This document shows, in pieces, positions 8,271-17,684 of a stretch of DNA of 64,000 nucleotides. The position numbers and the translations under genes are program-made. Numbering within the stretch: the stretch's first letter is position 1; each line of letters starts with the position of its first letter. Source of the stretch: Rhizobium sp. 18065 (lineage in GTDB: Bacteria; Pseudomonadota; Alphaproteobacteria; Rhizobiales; Rhizobiaceae); contig NZ_CACSJP010000005.1 in NCBI RefSeq assembly GCF_902706095.1, positions 62,001 to 126,000 on the forward strand, written 5' to 3'. Below the pieces are notes generated by a model, which saw only the letters and a list, made by a program, of their open reading frames with translations, searched no databases and had not been told where the DNA came from.

Positions 8271-10133
8271 ATGCCTTTTCCAACCATCGATTTCCAAGAT
8301 ACAAAATCCGTTCTCGATGCCTTCAGCCGCTCCCAGGCAATCATCGAGTTCAGCACGGACGGGACGATCCTGACCGCCAACGAGAACTTCTGCAAAGCGC
8401 TCGGCTACCGCCTTGAGGACATCGTCGGCAAGCATCATCGGATCTTCGTCAATCCGGCAGACGCCGCCTCGCCTGACTATGCCGCATTCTGGCAACGACT
8501 GGCATCGGGCAAGTTCGATCGCGGCCAGTACAAGCGCTTCGGCAAGAACGGCAAACCGATCTGGATCGAGGCCTCGTATAACCCGGTCATGCGCCGCGGC
8601 AAGGCCTACAAGGTCATCAAGATCGCCTCCGACATCACCGAAAGCAAGATGCGGTCGCTCGACAGCAACGGCAAGCTTGAGGCCCTGTCGCGGGCACAGG
8701 CGGTGATCGAATTCACCCCGGATGGCCAGATCCTCACAGCAAACGAGAATTTCCTCTCCGCACTCGGCTATACCCTGGCCGATATTGCCGGCCAGCATCA
8801 CCGCATGTTCTGCGAGCCGGGTTACGCGGCATCAAACGACTATGCGGCTTTCTGGCCGCGCCTGGCAGCCGGCCAGTTTGTCAGCGACGAATTCACCCGG
8901 CTTCGCAAGGACGGCCAGCCGATCTATATCCAGGCCACCTACAACCCGATCCTCGATGACGAGGGCAAGGTGTTCAAGGTCGTCAAGTTTGCCACCGACA
9001 TCAGCGGTCGCGTCACCGCGCTGAAGCAGGTCGGCGCAGGCCTTGAGCGTCTGGCAGATTGCAATATCCGCATGACCATCGATGAGCCGTTTACGCCGGA
9101 ATTCGAACACCTGCGCGCGCATTTCAATACCGCGATTGGCAAATTCCAGGAAACGCTGGAGGACGTACTGGCGGAAACGACCGTTGTATCGTCGAAGAGC
9201 CTCGAGATGCACGACAACGCGGCCGGTCTGGCCCAGCGTTCAGAACAGCAGGCGACGGCCCTTGAGCAGACATCGGCAGCACTTGAGCAGATCACCGGAA
9301 CAGTGAAGGAATCGAGCGCCCGCGCAGTCGACACCCGCAAGCTGGTCAGCAATGCGCGCCAGGCTGCGACCGAATCCGTGGAAGTGGTCAAGGCAACGGT
9401 CAACGCCATGGGCCGCATCGAGGGAGCCTCGAAAGAAATCACCAATATCATCAGCGTCATCGATGAAATTGCCTTCCAGACCAACCTTCTCGCGCTGAAC
9501 GCAGGCGTCGAGGCAGCGCGTGCCGGCGAAAGCGGCAAGGGTTTTGCCGTGGTTGCACAGGAAGTCCGCGAACTGGCGCAGCGTTCGGCCAAGGCCGCCA
9601 AGGAAATCTCCGGCCTGATCGCCAAATCGACCACCGAAGTGCAGGAAGGTGTCAGATTGGTCGGCGAAACCGGCGAGGCACTGACCCGGATCGAGCACTT
9701 CGTCGAATCGATCAACGGCAATGTCGAGGCGATCGCCACTGCCGCAACGGAACAGGCGACCAGCTTGCAGGAGATCAACTCGACGGTCTCCTCGCTCGAT
9801 CAGATGACCCAGCAGAATGCGGCAATGGTCACCGGCATCAGCGCCGTCAGCGAGAATCTGTCGAGCGGCGCCAGCCATCTGGTGACGCTGGTCCAGAGCT
9901 TCAAGCTCGACCGACGCAAGCAACGCCGCGAACCCGGCTCTGAAGCGCAAGCGCGAGGCGTGCAGGACCGCGCAAACGCCTCAGCCCCCATGCGCCCGGT
10001 CGCCAACGCGACAAAGCTGCAGGCCTCTGCCCCTCGACCAGCGGCACGCCCTACGCCCGCCACCGCCCCGGCCCGCATGCCGGCCTCGATCGGCAACACC
10101 GCATTGAAGCAGGACAGCTGGGAAGAATTCTGA
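8271..10133 (+). CDS. Soluble methyl-accepting chemotaxis protein with tandem PAS domains
   Basis: About 620 residues and no membrane segment, so a cytoplasmic receptor. Two PAS domains in tandem (about 15-130 and 135-255) share the pattern AxxEF..DG.ILTANENF..ALGY.L.DI.G.HHR, evidence of an internal duplication. The MCP signalling hairpin follows, with the conserved tip DEIAFQTNLLALNAGVEAAR near residue 400. The C-terminus ends DSWEEF, the acidic-aromatic tail used in alphaproteobacteria to tether CheR/CheB. PAS domains of this kind often bind haem, flavin or small ligands; the signal is unknown. The ATG at 8271 has GGAG 6 nt upstream; a TTG at 8259 preceded by AGGGGAG is an alternative. It is not in a che operon, and a terminator follows. 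Confidence 0.92.
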   Translation: MPFPTIDFQDTKSVLDAFSRSQAIIEFSTDGTILTANENFCKALGYRLEDIVGKHHRIFVNPADAASPDYAAFWQRLASGKFDRGQYKRFGKNGKPIWIEASYNPVMRRGKAYKVIKIASDITESKMRSLDSNGKLEALSRAQAVIEFTPDGQILTANENFLSALGYTLADIAGQHHRMFCEPGYAASNDYAAFWPRLAAGQFVSDEFTRLRKDGQPIYIQATYNPILDDEGKVFKVVKFATDISGRVTALKQVGAGLERLADCNIRMTIDEPFTPEFEHLRAHFNTAIGKFQETLEDVLAETTVVSSKSLEMHDNAAGLAQRSEQQATALEQTSAALEQITGTVKESSARAVDTRKLVSNARQAATESVEVVKATVNAMGRIEGASKEITNIISVIDEIAFQTNLLALNAGVEAARAGESGKGFAVVAQEVRELAQRSAKAAKEISGLIAKSTTEVQEGVRLVGETGEALTRIEHFVESINGNVEAIATAATEQATSLQEINSTVSSLDQMTQQNAAMVTGISAVSENLSSGASHLVTLVQSFKLDRRKQRREPGSEAQARGVQDRANASAPMRPVANATKLQASAPRPAARPTPATAPARMPASIGNTALKQDSWEEF

Positions 10134-10148
10134 TCAGCTGAAAATAGG

Positions 10149-10180
10149 CGGCGGGTCAAGATCTGGATGCCCCGCCGTTT
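10149..10180 (+). terminator. Terminator after the chemoreceptor gene
   Basis: CGGCGGG (10149-10155) pairs with CCCGCCG (10171-10177), followed by TTTCT. It sits between two convergent genes and may serve both, although the T-run is best on the plus strand. Confidence 0.65.
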
Positions 10181-10182
10181 CT

Positions 10183-11664
10183 CTATGTTCCGCAGAAGGT
10201 GCGTGTCACGCGCTGTTCCGGCCTAGGTGGCTGGCATAAATCGGCCACATCCGGGTCTTCCGCGAAGGGTTTCCGCAAAGCGTCAGACAGCCGGTGGAAG
10301 AACGAAAAATCGTTGTAGATTGCCGCCTGGATGGCCTCCTCGATCCTGTGATTGCGCGGGATCAGAGCGGGATTGACGGTCTCCATCTGAGCCTGGATCT
10401 CCGCCGCGGAGCGACCGCCTTGCAGACGCTCACGCCAGCGGACGAGCCAATCGGCAAGCCCCGCCGGATCGGCAAACTGCGCCTCCAGCACCGCGTCATC
10501 CGCCCCCCCGGCAAGTTTGCAAAGGGCGCGAAACGTCAGCGTGAAATCCGCCTCGCCTCTTTGCATCAGATCAAGGAAGTCGCTGACCAGCATCCTGTCT
10601 TCATCTTTTTCACCCACAAGACCGAGCTTGGCGCGGAAGGCCGCAAGCCAGGCCGCCTGGAAGACGTCGCCGAACTGGGACAAGACGCCATTGGCCACCT
10701 CGACGGCTTTTTCCTCGTCTTCATCCAGCAACGGCAGCAGGCATTCCGCCAGCCGCGCGATGTTCCATTGGCCGATACCCGGCTGGTTGGCATAGGCATA
10801 GCGGCCGCGCTGGTCGATCGAGGAAAACACCTTCTTCGGATCATACTCGTCGAGAAAGGCGCAAGGACCGAAATCGATCGTCTCGCCGGAGATCGCGACG
10901 TTGTCGGTGTTCATCACCCCATGGATGAAGCCGACCGACAGCCAGCGGGCGATCAGTTCGGCCTGACGCACCGAAATGGCCGACAGCAGCGCCGCATAGG
11001 GATTTTCCGCGCCGGTGACTTCGGGATAATGCCGCTCGATCACATGATCGGCGAGTGTCTTCACTCCATCGGTATCACCGCGCGCGGCGAAATACTGGAA
11101 CGTGCCGACGCGGATATGGCTGGCGGCGACCCGGGTGAACACGGCCCCCGGCAGCACCGTCTCGCGGATCACCGGTTCACCGGTCAGCACGGCCGCAAGC
11201 GCCCGTGTCGTCGGAATGCCAAGGGCTGCCATCGCCTCGGAGACGATATACTCACGCAGCACCGGACCAAGCGCTGCAAGCCCATCTCCGTTGCGGGAAA
11301 AGGCTGTCGGACCGGCGCCTTTCAGCTGGATGTCGCGTCGACGTCCCTCTTGATCGATCACCTCGCCGAGCAGTAGCGCTCGGCCATCGCCGAGCTGCGG
11401 ATTGAAATGACCGAACTGATGGCCAGAATAGGCCATGGCGATCGGCTCGGCGCCGACCGGCAGCACCTGCCCGGAAAAAATCTGCGCCAGCCGCGCGGTA
11501 TCGCCGATATCAAGCGCAATGCCAAGCTGATCGGCCAGTGCCTGATTGTAGCGGATCAACTGTGGCTGTGCGGCTGCGGCGGGCTTGGCCGGGCGAAAGA
11601 AGTGCTCGGGCAACCGACTGTAGCTGTTGTCAAACGCGATCAATGGCAACTCCTTGCCCGGCAT
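10183..11664 (-). CDS. selO: Protein adenylyltransferase SelO (YdiU family)
   Basis: 493 residues, full family length. SelO is a pseudokinase-fold enzyme that transfers AMP from ATP to Ser, Thr or Tyr of target proteins and is linked to redox stress. Signature stretches are YSGHQFGHFNPQLGDGRALLLGE, DIQLKGAGPTAFSRNGDG, the active-site region GVMNTDNVAISGETIDFGPCAFLDEYDP, and the C-terminal TFCGT. In animals the C-terminal Cys position is selenocysteine. Convergent with the chemoreceptor gene. Identification is firm; cellular targets here are unknown. Confidence 0.95.
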   Translation of the reverse strand: MPGKELPLIAFDNSYSRLPEHFFRPAKPAAAAQPQLIRYNQALADQLGIALDIGDTARLAQIFSGQVLPVGAEPIAMAYSGHQFGHFNPQLGDGRALLLGEVIDQEGRRRDIQLKGAGPTAFSRNGDGLAALGPVLREYIVSEAMAALGIPTTRALAAVLTGEPVIRETVLPGAVFTRVAASHIRVGTFQYFAARGDTDGVKTLADHVIERHYPEVTGAENPYAALLSAISVRQAELIARWLSVGFIHGVMNTDNVAISGETIDFGPCAFLDEYDPKKVFSSIDQRGRYAYANQPGIGQWNIARLAECLLPLLDEDEEKAVEVANGVLSQFGDVFQAAWLAAFRAKLGLVGEKDEDRMLVSDFLDLMQRGEADFTLTFRALCKLAGGADDAVLEAQFADPAGLADWLVRWRERLQGGRSAAEIQAQMETVNPALIPRNHRIEEAIQAAIYNDFSFFHRLSDALRKPFAEDPDVADLCQPPRPEQRVTRTFCGT

Positions 11665-11906
11665 GGTGCCAGGCTCTTAATTCACAATGCAATATGGGGA
11701 TCGTACCCGGACAGACAAGCGTAAACCGCAGCACTTTAACGGGGGATGGAACGGGCCAAATATGGGCACGGAGCGGTCCGCCATCTTGTCTGGCAATGAG
11801 ACACTGCGCTAACTGATCAACGGCGGGATTGCGTGACTGCGCAGTCCATCCGGCCAATCGCCTTCACTGAATGACTTTCGGAATGCGCCTGACAGGGACC
11901 ACGATC

Positions 11907-12404
11907 ATGAAGTTTCGCCACGCCATCCTCGCCGCATTCATGGCGCTCGCCGGCTGCACCACGACAGAAGAAGCCCAGCAGGTGATCCAGTCACGCTGGG
12001 TCGGCCAGCCGATCGATTCCTTTTTCATGCAGTATGGTCCACCGGTCAGCGAATATCCCCTGTCGAACGGCACGATCATCTTCACATGGCGCGGCGGTGA
12101 CAAGACACGCTATATTCCTCCGACCTACACCATGCCCGAACCGGCCCGCACCGTCGTGCGCACGGAGACGCGCCAGACCGGCTCAGGACAGACCGTGACC
12201 GAAACCCGCGTCATTGCCCGCGATCCGGGCTGGGGACCTGAAATGATTTCGCCGCCGCAATATCAGCAACTGTTTTGCGAATTGCAGATTACCGCCGACA
12301 AATCGAACCATATCATGACGATCCGCGCGTCGAACGACACCGATGGCGAGGGGCTGAGCTTGTCGAGATGCGCCGAAGTGCTGGATGCGCATCCGAAAAA
12401 ATAA
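11907..12404 (+). CDS. Hypothetical lipoprotein
   Basis: About 165 residues. I start at ATG 11907 because MKFRHAILAAFMALAGC is a compact lipoprotein signal with lipobox LAGC and AGGGA lies 8 nt upstream; the longer frame from 11871 would bury it. The mature part has a SmpA/BamE-like opening (WVGQPIDSFFMQYGPPVSEYPLSNG...FTWRGGD), in which a small lipoprotein domain compares adjacent sequence blocks, and two Cys late in the protein (LFCELQI, LSRCAEV). Function unknown; an outer-membrane assembly accessory is only a guess. Confidence 0.75.
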   Translation: MKFRHAILAAFMALAGCTTTEEAQQVIQSRWVGQPIDSFFMQYGPPVSEYPLSNGTIIFTWRGGDKTRYIPPTYTMPEPARTVVRTETRQTGSGQTVTETRVIARDPGWGPEMISPPQYQQLFCELQITADKSNHIMTIRASNDTDGEGLSLSRCAEVLDAHPKK

Positions 12405-12522
12405 GGCGGTGACGTAAGGTTTGCCATCGATGGCGCGTGCATTGCGCTTTTGTGCAAACTATTGACAAACATGGCGGCCCTTCGGGCATTCAAAGCGTGC
12501 CGCACTGTGACGGAGTTGAAGA

Positions 12523-13005
12523 TTGAGCGTTGCCTTCACCAAGGAAGAAAGTTCCGAAACGGCTGCAGAAACCCTGCTGCCCGACCGGCCGATTTCACCG
12601 CATCCGAACCTTGTCACGGAGGCCGGACTGAAGGCGCTTGAACAGCACCTGCGCCAGGCGCGCGACGCCTATGAGGCAACGGCCGGGATCGAGGACGTCA
12701 ATGAACGGCGCCGGCAGGCGGCAACACCTTTGCGCGATACCCGCTACTTTGCGGCCAGGCTTCACACTGCGCAGCTTATCCCGCAGCCGGGATCGACGGA
12801 TACTGTCGCCTTCGGCAGCACTGTGACCTTCAGCCGAGACGACGGGCGTGTGCAGACCTATCGGATCGTCGGCGAGGACGAGGCCGATCCGAAGACCGGA
12901 TCGATTTCCTTCGTATCCCCGGTGGCGAAGATGCTGATCGGCAAGACTGTCGGCGACATCGTCGAGGCGGCTGGTCAGGAACTGGAGATCACCGCGATTT
13001 CCTGA
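12523..13005 (+). CDS. GreA/GreB-family transcript cleavage factor-like protein
   Basis: 160 residues, start TTG at 12523 with GGAG 7 nt upstream. It has an N-terminal helical part (LVTEAGLKALEQHLRQARDAYEA) and a C-terminal FKBP-like GreA/B domain (VAFGSTVTFSRDDGRVQTYRIVGEDEADPKTGSISFVSPVAKMLIGKTVGDIVE). The family binds the RNA polymerase secondary channel, either stimulating cleavage of backtracked RNA or, in Rnk- and Gfh-like members, competing with it. The N-terminal coiled coil looks shorter and less acidic at the tip than true GreA, so this is likely a paralogue of the housekeeping factor. Confidence 0.85.
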   Translation: MSVAFTKEESSETAAETLLPDRPISPHPNLVTEAGLKALEQHLRQARDAYEATAGIEDVNERRRQAATPLRDTRYFAARLHTAQLIPQPGSTDTVAFGSTVTFSRDDGRVQTYRIVGEDEADPKTGSISFVSPVAKMLIGKTVGDIVEAAGQELEITAIS

Positions 13006-13223
13006 CGAAGTCAGGCAACGCTTGCCTCTGGCATTGGAGAAATGCGTCTATGTGTGGCGCCAGGCGGCTCAAGACATCACGCGAGATCAAAAGGCCGCGC
13101 CGGAGCTTCCAAATACGCCGATTGCGGCCAAATGCGCACTTGGCGGGTTGAGATGACATCCCGCAACAGGTATCTGGTGCCAACTACAAGCAGGCCCCAG
13201 CAACCCACAAGGCGTATCCCGGC

Positions 13224-14177
13224 ATGATCCCAGACTTCCTCGTCACCCATTCCGGTGGCTTCCATGCCGACGAGCTTCTGTCCAGCGTCATCCTCACCAA
13301 GCTATTCCCCCAGGCTCGGATCGTCCGCAGCCGGGCACCCGAATGGATCAGCCCCGGTTCGGACCGCATCATCTACGACGTTGGTGGCGCCTATGACGCG
13401 CAAGCGCAGATCTTTGACCATCACCAGCGCGGTGCACCGCTGCGCGATGATGGCCAGCCCTACAGCTCATTCGGTTTGATCTGGAAACACTATGGCCGCG
13501 ACTATCTCGCAGCTTCAGGCGTGCCCGAGGCGCATATTGACAAGGTACATGCGTCCTTCGATGCGAGCTTCGTTCTGCCGATCGACCTGGTTGATAACGG
13601 CGCCCTCAGCCCGTCGATCGCGGGGCCGCTGGCAGGACTGACGCTGCCGACGCTTCTGGAAACACTAAAGCCGGTATTTGATGAAACCGACCCTGAAGCC
13701 ATTGATCGCTGCTTCCATGCGGCGCTGGCCGTTGCCCGCAGCTTTGTCGAGGCGCGGATCGCCGGCAGTGCCGCAAAATTGCGTGCCGAGGGCCTTGTGC
13801 ATCAGGCGATCGTCGATACCGGCGCGGGTCGCGTGCTGGAACTACCGATGGGCATGCCCTTCCGCCCGGCCATTCTGAAGGCGGGTGCCGATCACCTTCT
13901 GTTCGTGGTGCACCCGCGCGACAAGGACTGGTGCCTGACCACCATCCGCCGTGCGGACGAGGGCTTTGAGGTCCGAGCCGATCTGCCGGCCGCCTGGGCG
14001 GGCCTGACCAACGGCGATCTGGAAGCTGCCTGCGGCATCGCTGGCGCTAGTTTCTGTCACAATGGACGCTTCGTCGCCGCGGCTAAATCGCGCGAGGCGG
14101 CACTCGCCATGGCCGATCTGGCTGTGACCGAGGCTCTCTCGATCGAGCAGGCGCAGGCAGCAGTCACCCAGGTCTAA
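13224..14177 (+). CDS. MYG1-family protein (UPF0160, DHH-like metal-dependent hydrolase)
   Basis: 317 residues, family length. Hallmarks are VTHSGGFHADE at the N-terminus, YDVGGAYDAQAQIFDHHQRG with the DHH-like metal motif, SSFGLIWKHYG, and IDLVDNGA. Eukaryotic MYG1 is a 3'-5' exonuclease active in nucleus and mitochondria; bacterial members are uncharacterised but keep the same metal ligands. The 218 bp before it hold no recognised gene. Family call is firm; nuclease activity here is inferred. Confidence 0.9.
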   Translation: MIPDFLVTHSGGFHADELLSSVILTKLFPQARIVRSRAPEWISPGSDRIIYDVGGAYDAQAQIFDHHQRGAPLRDDGQPYSSFGLIWKHYGRDYLAASGVPEAHIDKVHASFDASFVLPIDLVDNGALSPSIAGPLAGLTLPTLLETLKPVFDETDPEAIDRCFHAALAVARSFVEARIAGSAAKLRAEGLVHQAIVDTGAGRVLELPMGMPFRPAILKAGADHLLFVVHPRDKDWCLTTIRRADEGFEVRADLPAAWAGLTNGDLEAACGIAGASFCHNGRFVAAAKSREAALAMADLAVTEALSIEQAQAAVTQV

Positions 14178-14235
14178 CCGCAGAGCCAGCCGCCAGCGGG
14201 ACCAGACAACTGTCGGATACCCGATCTTGTCGCGG

Positions 14236-14961
14236 TTATTCCTGCTGAAACTGGCAGGGCCAGCTGGCGGGTGCATTCAGACCGGCCGGCAGCCTTGTTT
14301 GCGCATCGCCGCAAGCCATGTCCACCTGCCACTGGGTGAGCCCTGTCGCAGCCGTCAGATCGACGCCTTCGATGCGGGTGAGGAAGAAGAAAGCACGGTC
14401 GAAATCGACCGGCTTGGCAAATGTCGCCCCGCGAAAGTCGGCGCGCGCAAGATTGGCCAACGAGAAACGGCTGCCGCCGACATCGGCTCGGTCGAATTGC
14501 GAGCGTCCCAGATCAGCCTTGGTGAAATCCGCATCGCCAAGCTTCGCCTGGGTGAAGATGGACCGCTGCAATTCGGCGCCGCTGAAAACGGCGCCCAGAG
14601 CATCGAGCTGGCTGAAATCGGTCCGGTAGGCTTCAATCCTCGCAAAGCGCGCGCCCGTGGCAATCGACCCGGCAAAGCTGGCGCGCACCAGGACCGCCTT
14701 CTCCAGGTTTGCCTTGGTCAGATTGCTGCTTCTGAGATCCGTCGAGGTGAAATCCGTCCGGGCGAGAATTGCACCGCTGAGATCGCTGCTGTCCAGCATG
14801 ATCAGCTTCTTGTCGCAATCCTCCCAATTGATCCCCGGCGCCGGAGAAGCGCGGCAATCGTCGGCAGCCTGAGCGGACTGCACAAAAAGCCCGACACAGG
14901 CCGCTGCCAGCAGGAAAGTTTGAAAAACTGATTTTCCGCACGTCACAATCATTGGCCGCAT
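14236..14961 (-). CDS. Secreted pentapeptide-repeat protein
   Basis: 241 residues. A signal peptide (about 1-32, ...VGLFVQSAQA) is followed by a Cys-bearing segment and then roughly 20 pentapeptide repeats of the A(D/N)LXX/F type (DLSGAILARTDFTSTDLRSSNLTKANLEKA...), which fold as a right-handed quadrilateral beta helix. The C-terminal part (LTQWQVDMACGDAQTRLPAGL) is a common ending in rhizobial members. The export signal separates it from cytoplasmic DNA-mimic pentapeptide proteins such as Qnr. Function unknown. ATG codons at 14961 and 14952 are both possible. Confidence 0.85.
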   Translation of the reverse strand: MRPMIVTCGKSVFQTFLLAAACVGLFVQSAQAADDCRASPAPGINWEDCDKKLIMLDSSDLSGAILARTDFTSTDLRSSNLTKANLEKAVLVRASFAGSIATGARFARIEAYRTDFSQLDALGAVFSGAELQRSIFTQAKLGDADFTKADLGRSQFDRADVGGSRFSLANLARADFRGATFAKPVDFDRAFFFLTRIEGVDLTAATGLTQWQVDMACGDAQTRLPAGLNAPASWPCQFQQE

Positions 14962-15444
14962 AGCCTCATCCCATCCGCCGATACGCTTGCACTGCTTCCT
15001 ATATAGGGCATGCGCCCCAATTGAAGTAGGGCCGGGTCCGCCTGCCTGCCCCCAGTTCGTTTGATGCCATAAGACCCGAGCCTAAGCACAACCCGCCGAT
15101 AGCGAAAGGTCTAAATCCGATCAAGCCGCATTCCTCCGATGAAGCGGCTGCACAGATGATTTATCGCCACAGGATCGCTTGCGACCTGCCAAGGGCCGAT
15201 CACGGGCGAAATCCGGGCGAACCTGGAAACGCTTGACTGTCACCGTTCGAACGATCCACATCCCATCTGCGCCACCGACTGCCGCAGCATGCACCGCCCA
15301 TCTGCGGCATTCGACGTAGTTTCGCACCCGACATTGCCATGGACAGCGCCAAACAGCTTACGTTACTGTCAAGGATGACATACAGAGACGAGGTGGCGGG
15401 ACCGAACACGGCCGCCTTGAGTCGACCAAATAGAGGGACATAAA
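14962..15444. other. 483-bp intergenic region, no gene recognised
   Basis: Promoter space for the pentapeptide-repeat gene (minus) and hupE (plus). I looked for a cobalamin riboswitch because HupE-type permeases are often B12- or metal-controlled, and saw no convincing B12 box. Short open frames here lack ribosome sites. Confidence 0.5.
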
Positions 15445-16017
15445 ATGTTGAAACGCCTTTCCTACACAGCAGCCATTTTTGCCGCCGCCGCTGCCCCGGC
15501 CTTTGCTCACCTGAACCCGGAAGAACACGGTTCGATGATGGCAGGCCTGTCGCACCCGCTGTTCGGCGCCGACCATATTCTGGCGATGGTTGCCGTCGGC
15601 ATCTGGGCCTCGCAGATCGGCGGCCGCGCGCTCTGGGCTGTGCCAACCGCTTTCGTCGGCACGATGGCCATCGGCTTTGCACTTGCTGTTGCCGGCATTG
15701 ACCTGCCCTTCGTCGAACCGGCAATCCTCGCCTCGGTCATCGGCCTCGGCTTGCTGGTCGCGGCCGCCGTCCGCCTGCCGGTTGCAGCCTCTGCCGCTGT
15801 CGTCGCAGCATTCGCCCTGTTTCACGGCCATGCCCATGGTGGAGAACTCGGCACCGCCGGCGCCCTCCAGTTCGGCCTTGGCTTCCTGATCGCCACCGCC
15901 GGCCTGCATGTCGCAGGCCTCGGCCTCGGGATCGCCCTCAACCGCTTCGGCCCGGTTGTCGCTCGCCTGCTTGGCGTAGCAACCGTCATCGGTGGTGCCG
16001 CAATCGCCTTCGGCTGA
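15445..16017 (+). CDS. hupE: HupE/UreJ-family membrane protein (probable nickel or cobalt permease)
   Basis: 190 residues. An N-terminal signal-like segment ends ...PAFAHLNPEEHG, followed by the family signature GLSHPLFGADHILAMVAVGIWA, whose His and Asp line the metal path, and by about six membrane segments, with a second histidine cluster ALFHGHAHGGEL. HupE proteins import Ni2+ for hydrogenase or urease, or Co2+ for B12. No hydrogenase, urease or cobalamin genes are nearby, so the metal cannot be assigned from context. AGAGGGA precedes the ATG. Confidence 0.88.
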   Translation: MLKRLSYTAAIFAAAAAPAFAHLNPEEHGSMMAGLSHPLFGADHILAMVAVGIWASQIGGRALWAVPTAFVGTMAIGFALAVAGIDLPFVEPAILASVIGLGLLVAAAVRLPVAASAAVVAAFALFHGHAHGGELGTAGALQFGLGFLIATAGLHVAGLGLGIALNRFGPVVARLLGVATVIGGAAIAFG

Positions 16018-16164
16018 TTGCACACCAATATCCAGACATGCGAACGGCGGCCATTGGCCGCCGTTTCTCGTTTGATTCAAGCTCTTCGCAAATACCGGCA
16101 AACCCTTGCCGGGAGTAGCCTTTCGCCAGCACCTCACTTCAGGCTTGAAGCGTGAAAACCAGCT

Positions 16165-16629
16165 TCAGCCTCGGCCGCGATAAGTTGCAACGCCCTGCTC
16201 CGGCAACCAGACGCCTGCCGGCGCTTCGCCGGTCTGCCAGAAGACGTCGATCGGAATGCCGCCGCGCGGATACCAGTAGGCACCGATCCTCAGCCACTTC
16301 GGATCCAGAAGCTCGACAATGCGCTTGCCGATATAGATCGAACAATCCTCATGAAAGGCACCGTGATTGCGGAAGGCAAACAGGAACAGCTTCAGCGATT
16401 TCGATTCGACCAGCCAGTCACCGGGAATGTAGTCGATGACGATATGGGCGAAATCCGGCTGTCCGGTCATCGGGCAGAGTGAGGTGAATTCGGGCGCGGT
16501 GAAGCGCACCACGTAGTCCGTTCCGGCATTGCCGTTTGGCACCCGCTCCATCACGGCAGTCTCCGGGCTGGTCGGCGCTTCGACCGCATGGCCGAGCTGC
16601 GACAGTCCCGATACATCGGTCATGCTCAT
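16165..16629 (-). CDS. queF: NADPH-dependent 7-cyano-7-deazaguanine reductase
   Basis: 154 residues, the short single-domain QueF form. It reduces preQ0 to preQ1 in queuosine tRNA modification. The catalytic Cys lies in [14 protein letters not shown], the QueF motif [20 protein letters not shown] is complete, and the downstream Asp and Glu residues are present. It follows the CDF transporter gene by only 4 bases on the same strand, so the two are probably cotranscribed although no functional link is known. Confidence 0.95.
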   Translation of the reverse strand: MSMTDVSGLSQLGHAVEAPTSPETAVMERVPNGNAGTDYVVRFTAPEFTSLCPMTGQPDFAHIVIDYIPGDWLVESKSLKLFLFAFRNHGAFHEDCSIYIGKRIVELLDPKWLRIGAYWYPRGGIPIDVFWQTGEAPAGVWLPEQGVATYRGRG

Positions 16630-16633
16630 AGTC

Positions 16634-17545
16634 TTATCCTTTTACCGCTACGCCCACGCCGTGGGCCTCTTCGCTTTCCGGTTCCACATGGATGGTCACA
16701 CGGCCACCCGGAAGCACCGCCTTGACCGCAGCTTCCAGCCGGTCGCAGATCTGGTGCGCCTCGACCACCGTCATATCGGCCGGCACCACAAGATCGAAGG
16801 CGACGAATGTCACCGCACCACCGCGCCGGGTGCGCAGATAATGCACCCCCAGCGACCCCTCTGCATTCTCGGCAATCGCTTTCTTGATCGCCTCCACGTC
16901 GCTGACCTCAACCGCCTTGTCCATCAGGCCATCGACGGAGGTGCTGATCACCTTCCAGCCCTGGAAGATGATGTTGCAGGCTACCAGGATGGCGAGAAGC
17001 GGATCGAGGATCGCATAGCCGGTGATCACGACCAGAACGAGACCGACCAGAACGCCGATCGAGGTCACCACATCCGACATGATGTGGTGGCCGTCGGCCG
17101 CAAGCGCCGGCGAGCGATGCGACTTGCCAACCCGGATCAGCGTGCGCGCCCAGATGAGATTGATCAGACCGGCAACAAAATTGATCGCCAGGCCGAGCGC
17201 CGGCGCATTCAGCACCTGCGGGTCGGCAAGTGCTGCCGCGGCCTCGTTGATGATCAACAATGCTGCCACGACGATCAGCACACCCTCGACGACCGCCGAC
17301 AGGTATTCGGCCTTGTGGTGACCATAGGGATGGTCGTCATCGGCCGGCTTTTGCGCGTATCGGATGACGAAATAGGCAATAAAGGCCGCGATCACGTTGA
17401 CAGTCGATTCCAGCCCGTCCGACAGCAGCGCCACCGAGCCGGTGAGCCACCAGGCCAGGAGCTTCAGCCCCATGACGCCGAACGCCAGCGGAATGCCCCA
17501 GAAGGCGAGCCGCTGAACCAGGTTGTCTTGTGTTCCGACCATCAT
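16634..17545 (-). CDS. Cation diffusion facilitator (CDF) family metal exporter
   Basis: About 303 residues with six predicted membrane segments and a cytoplasmic ferredoxin-like tail ([30 protein letters not shown]...VTIHVEP). The transport site differs from the zinc/iron type: the segment-2 pair is E-S-T-V-N in SDGLESTVN where FieF has D-S-L-V-D, whereas segment 5 keeps H-x3-D in ADGHHIMSD. Specificity is therefore uncertain (Fe, Mn or Zn). I start at ATG 17545; the longer frame to 17596 would run into the trpE(G) terminator hairpin. It is followed 4 bases later by queF. Confidence 0.87.
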   Translation of the reverse strand: MMVGTQDNLVQRLAFWGIPLAFGVMGLKLLAWWLTGSVALLSDGLESTVNVIAAFIAYFVIRYAQKPADDDHPYGHHKAEYLSAVVEGVLIVVAALLIINEAAAALADPQVLNAPALGLAINFVAGLINLIWARTLIRVGKSHRSPALAADGHHIMSDVVTSIGVLVGLVLVVITGYAILDPLLAILVACNIIFQGWKVISTSVDGLMDKAVEVSDVEAIKKAIAENAEGSLGVHYLRTRRGGAVTFVAFDLVVPADMTVVEAHQICDRLEAAVKAVLPGGRVTIHVEPESEEAHGVGVAVKG

Positions 17546-17593
17546 GTTTGTCCGTGCAGATGCGAGCGAATTGCAAGGCGCAATCCCAAAATG

Positions 17594-17627
17594 CAAAACC
17601 GCCCGCGACGGAGCGCAGGCGGTTTTG
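17594..17627 (-). terminator. Rho-independent terminator of trpE(G)
   Basis: A ten-base-pair stem CAAAACCGCC/GGCGGTTTTG encloses a loop that can itself pair (GCG/CGC); the minus strand continues GCATTTTGGG. It lies 58 bases after the trpE(G) stop and rules out long N-terminal extensions of the next gene. Confidence 0.85.
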
Positions 17628-17684
17628 AGTTCGCGCAGTCTAAAGCACAGAGTTTAACGGCGGGTCAACCCGCCGAAACCGGTA

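Noticed and set aside
13006..13223. Short minus-strand frame between the GreA-like and MYG1-like genes
   Set aside because: No ribosome site or recognisable sequence; treated as intergenic.
15050..15444. Possible cobalamin riboswitch before hupE
   Set aside because: No B12-box-like sequence or consistent folding pattern was visible.
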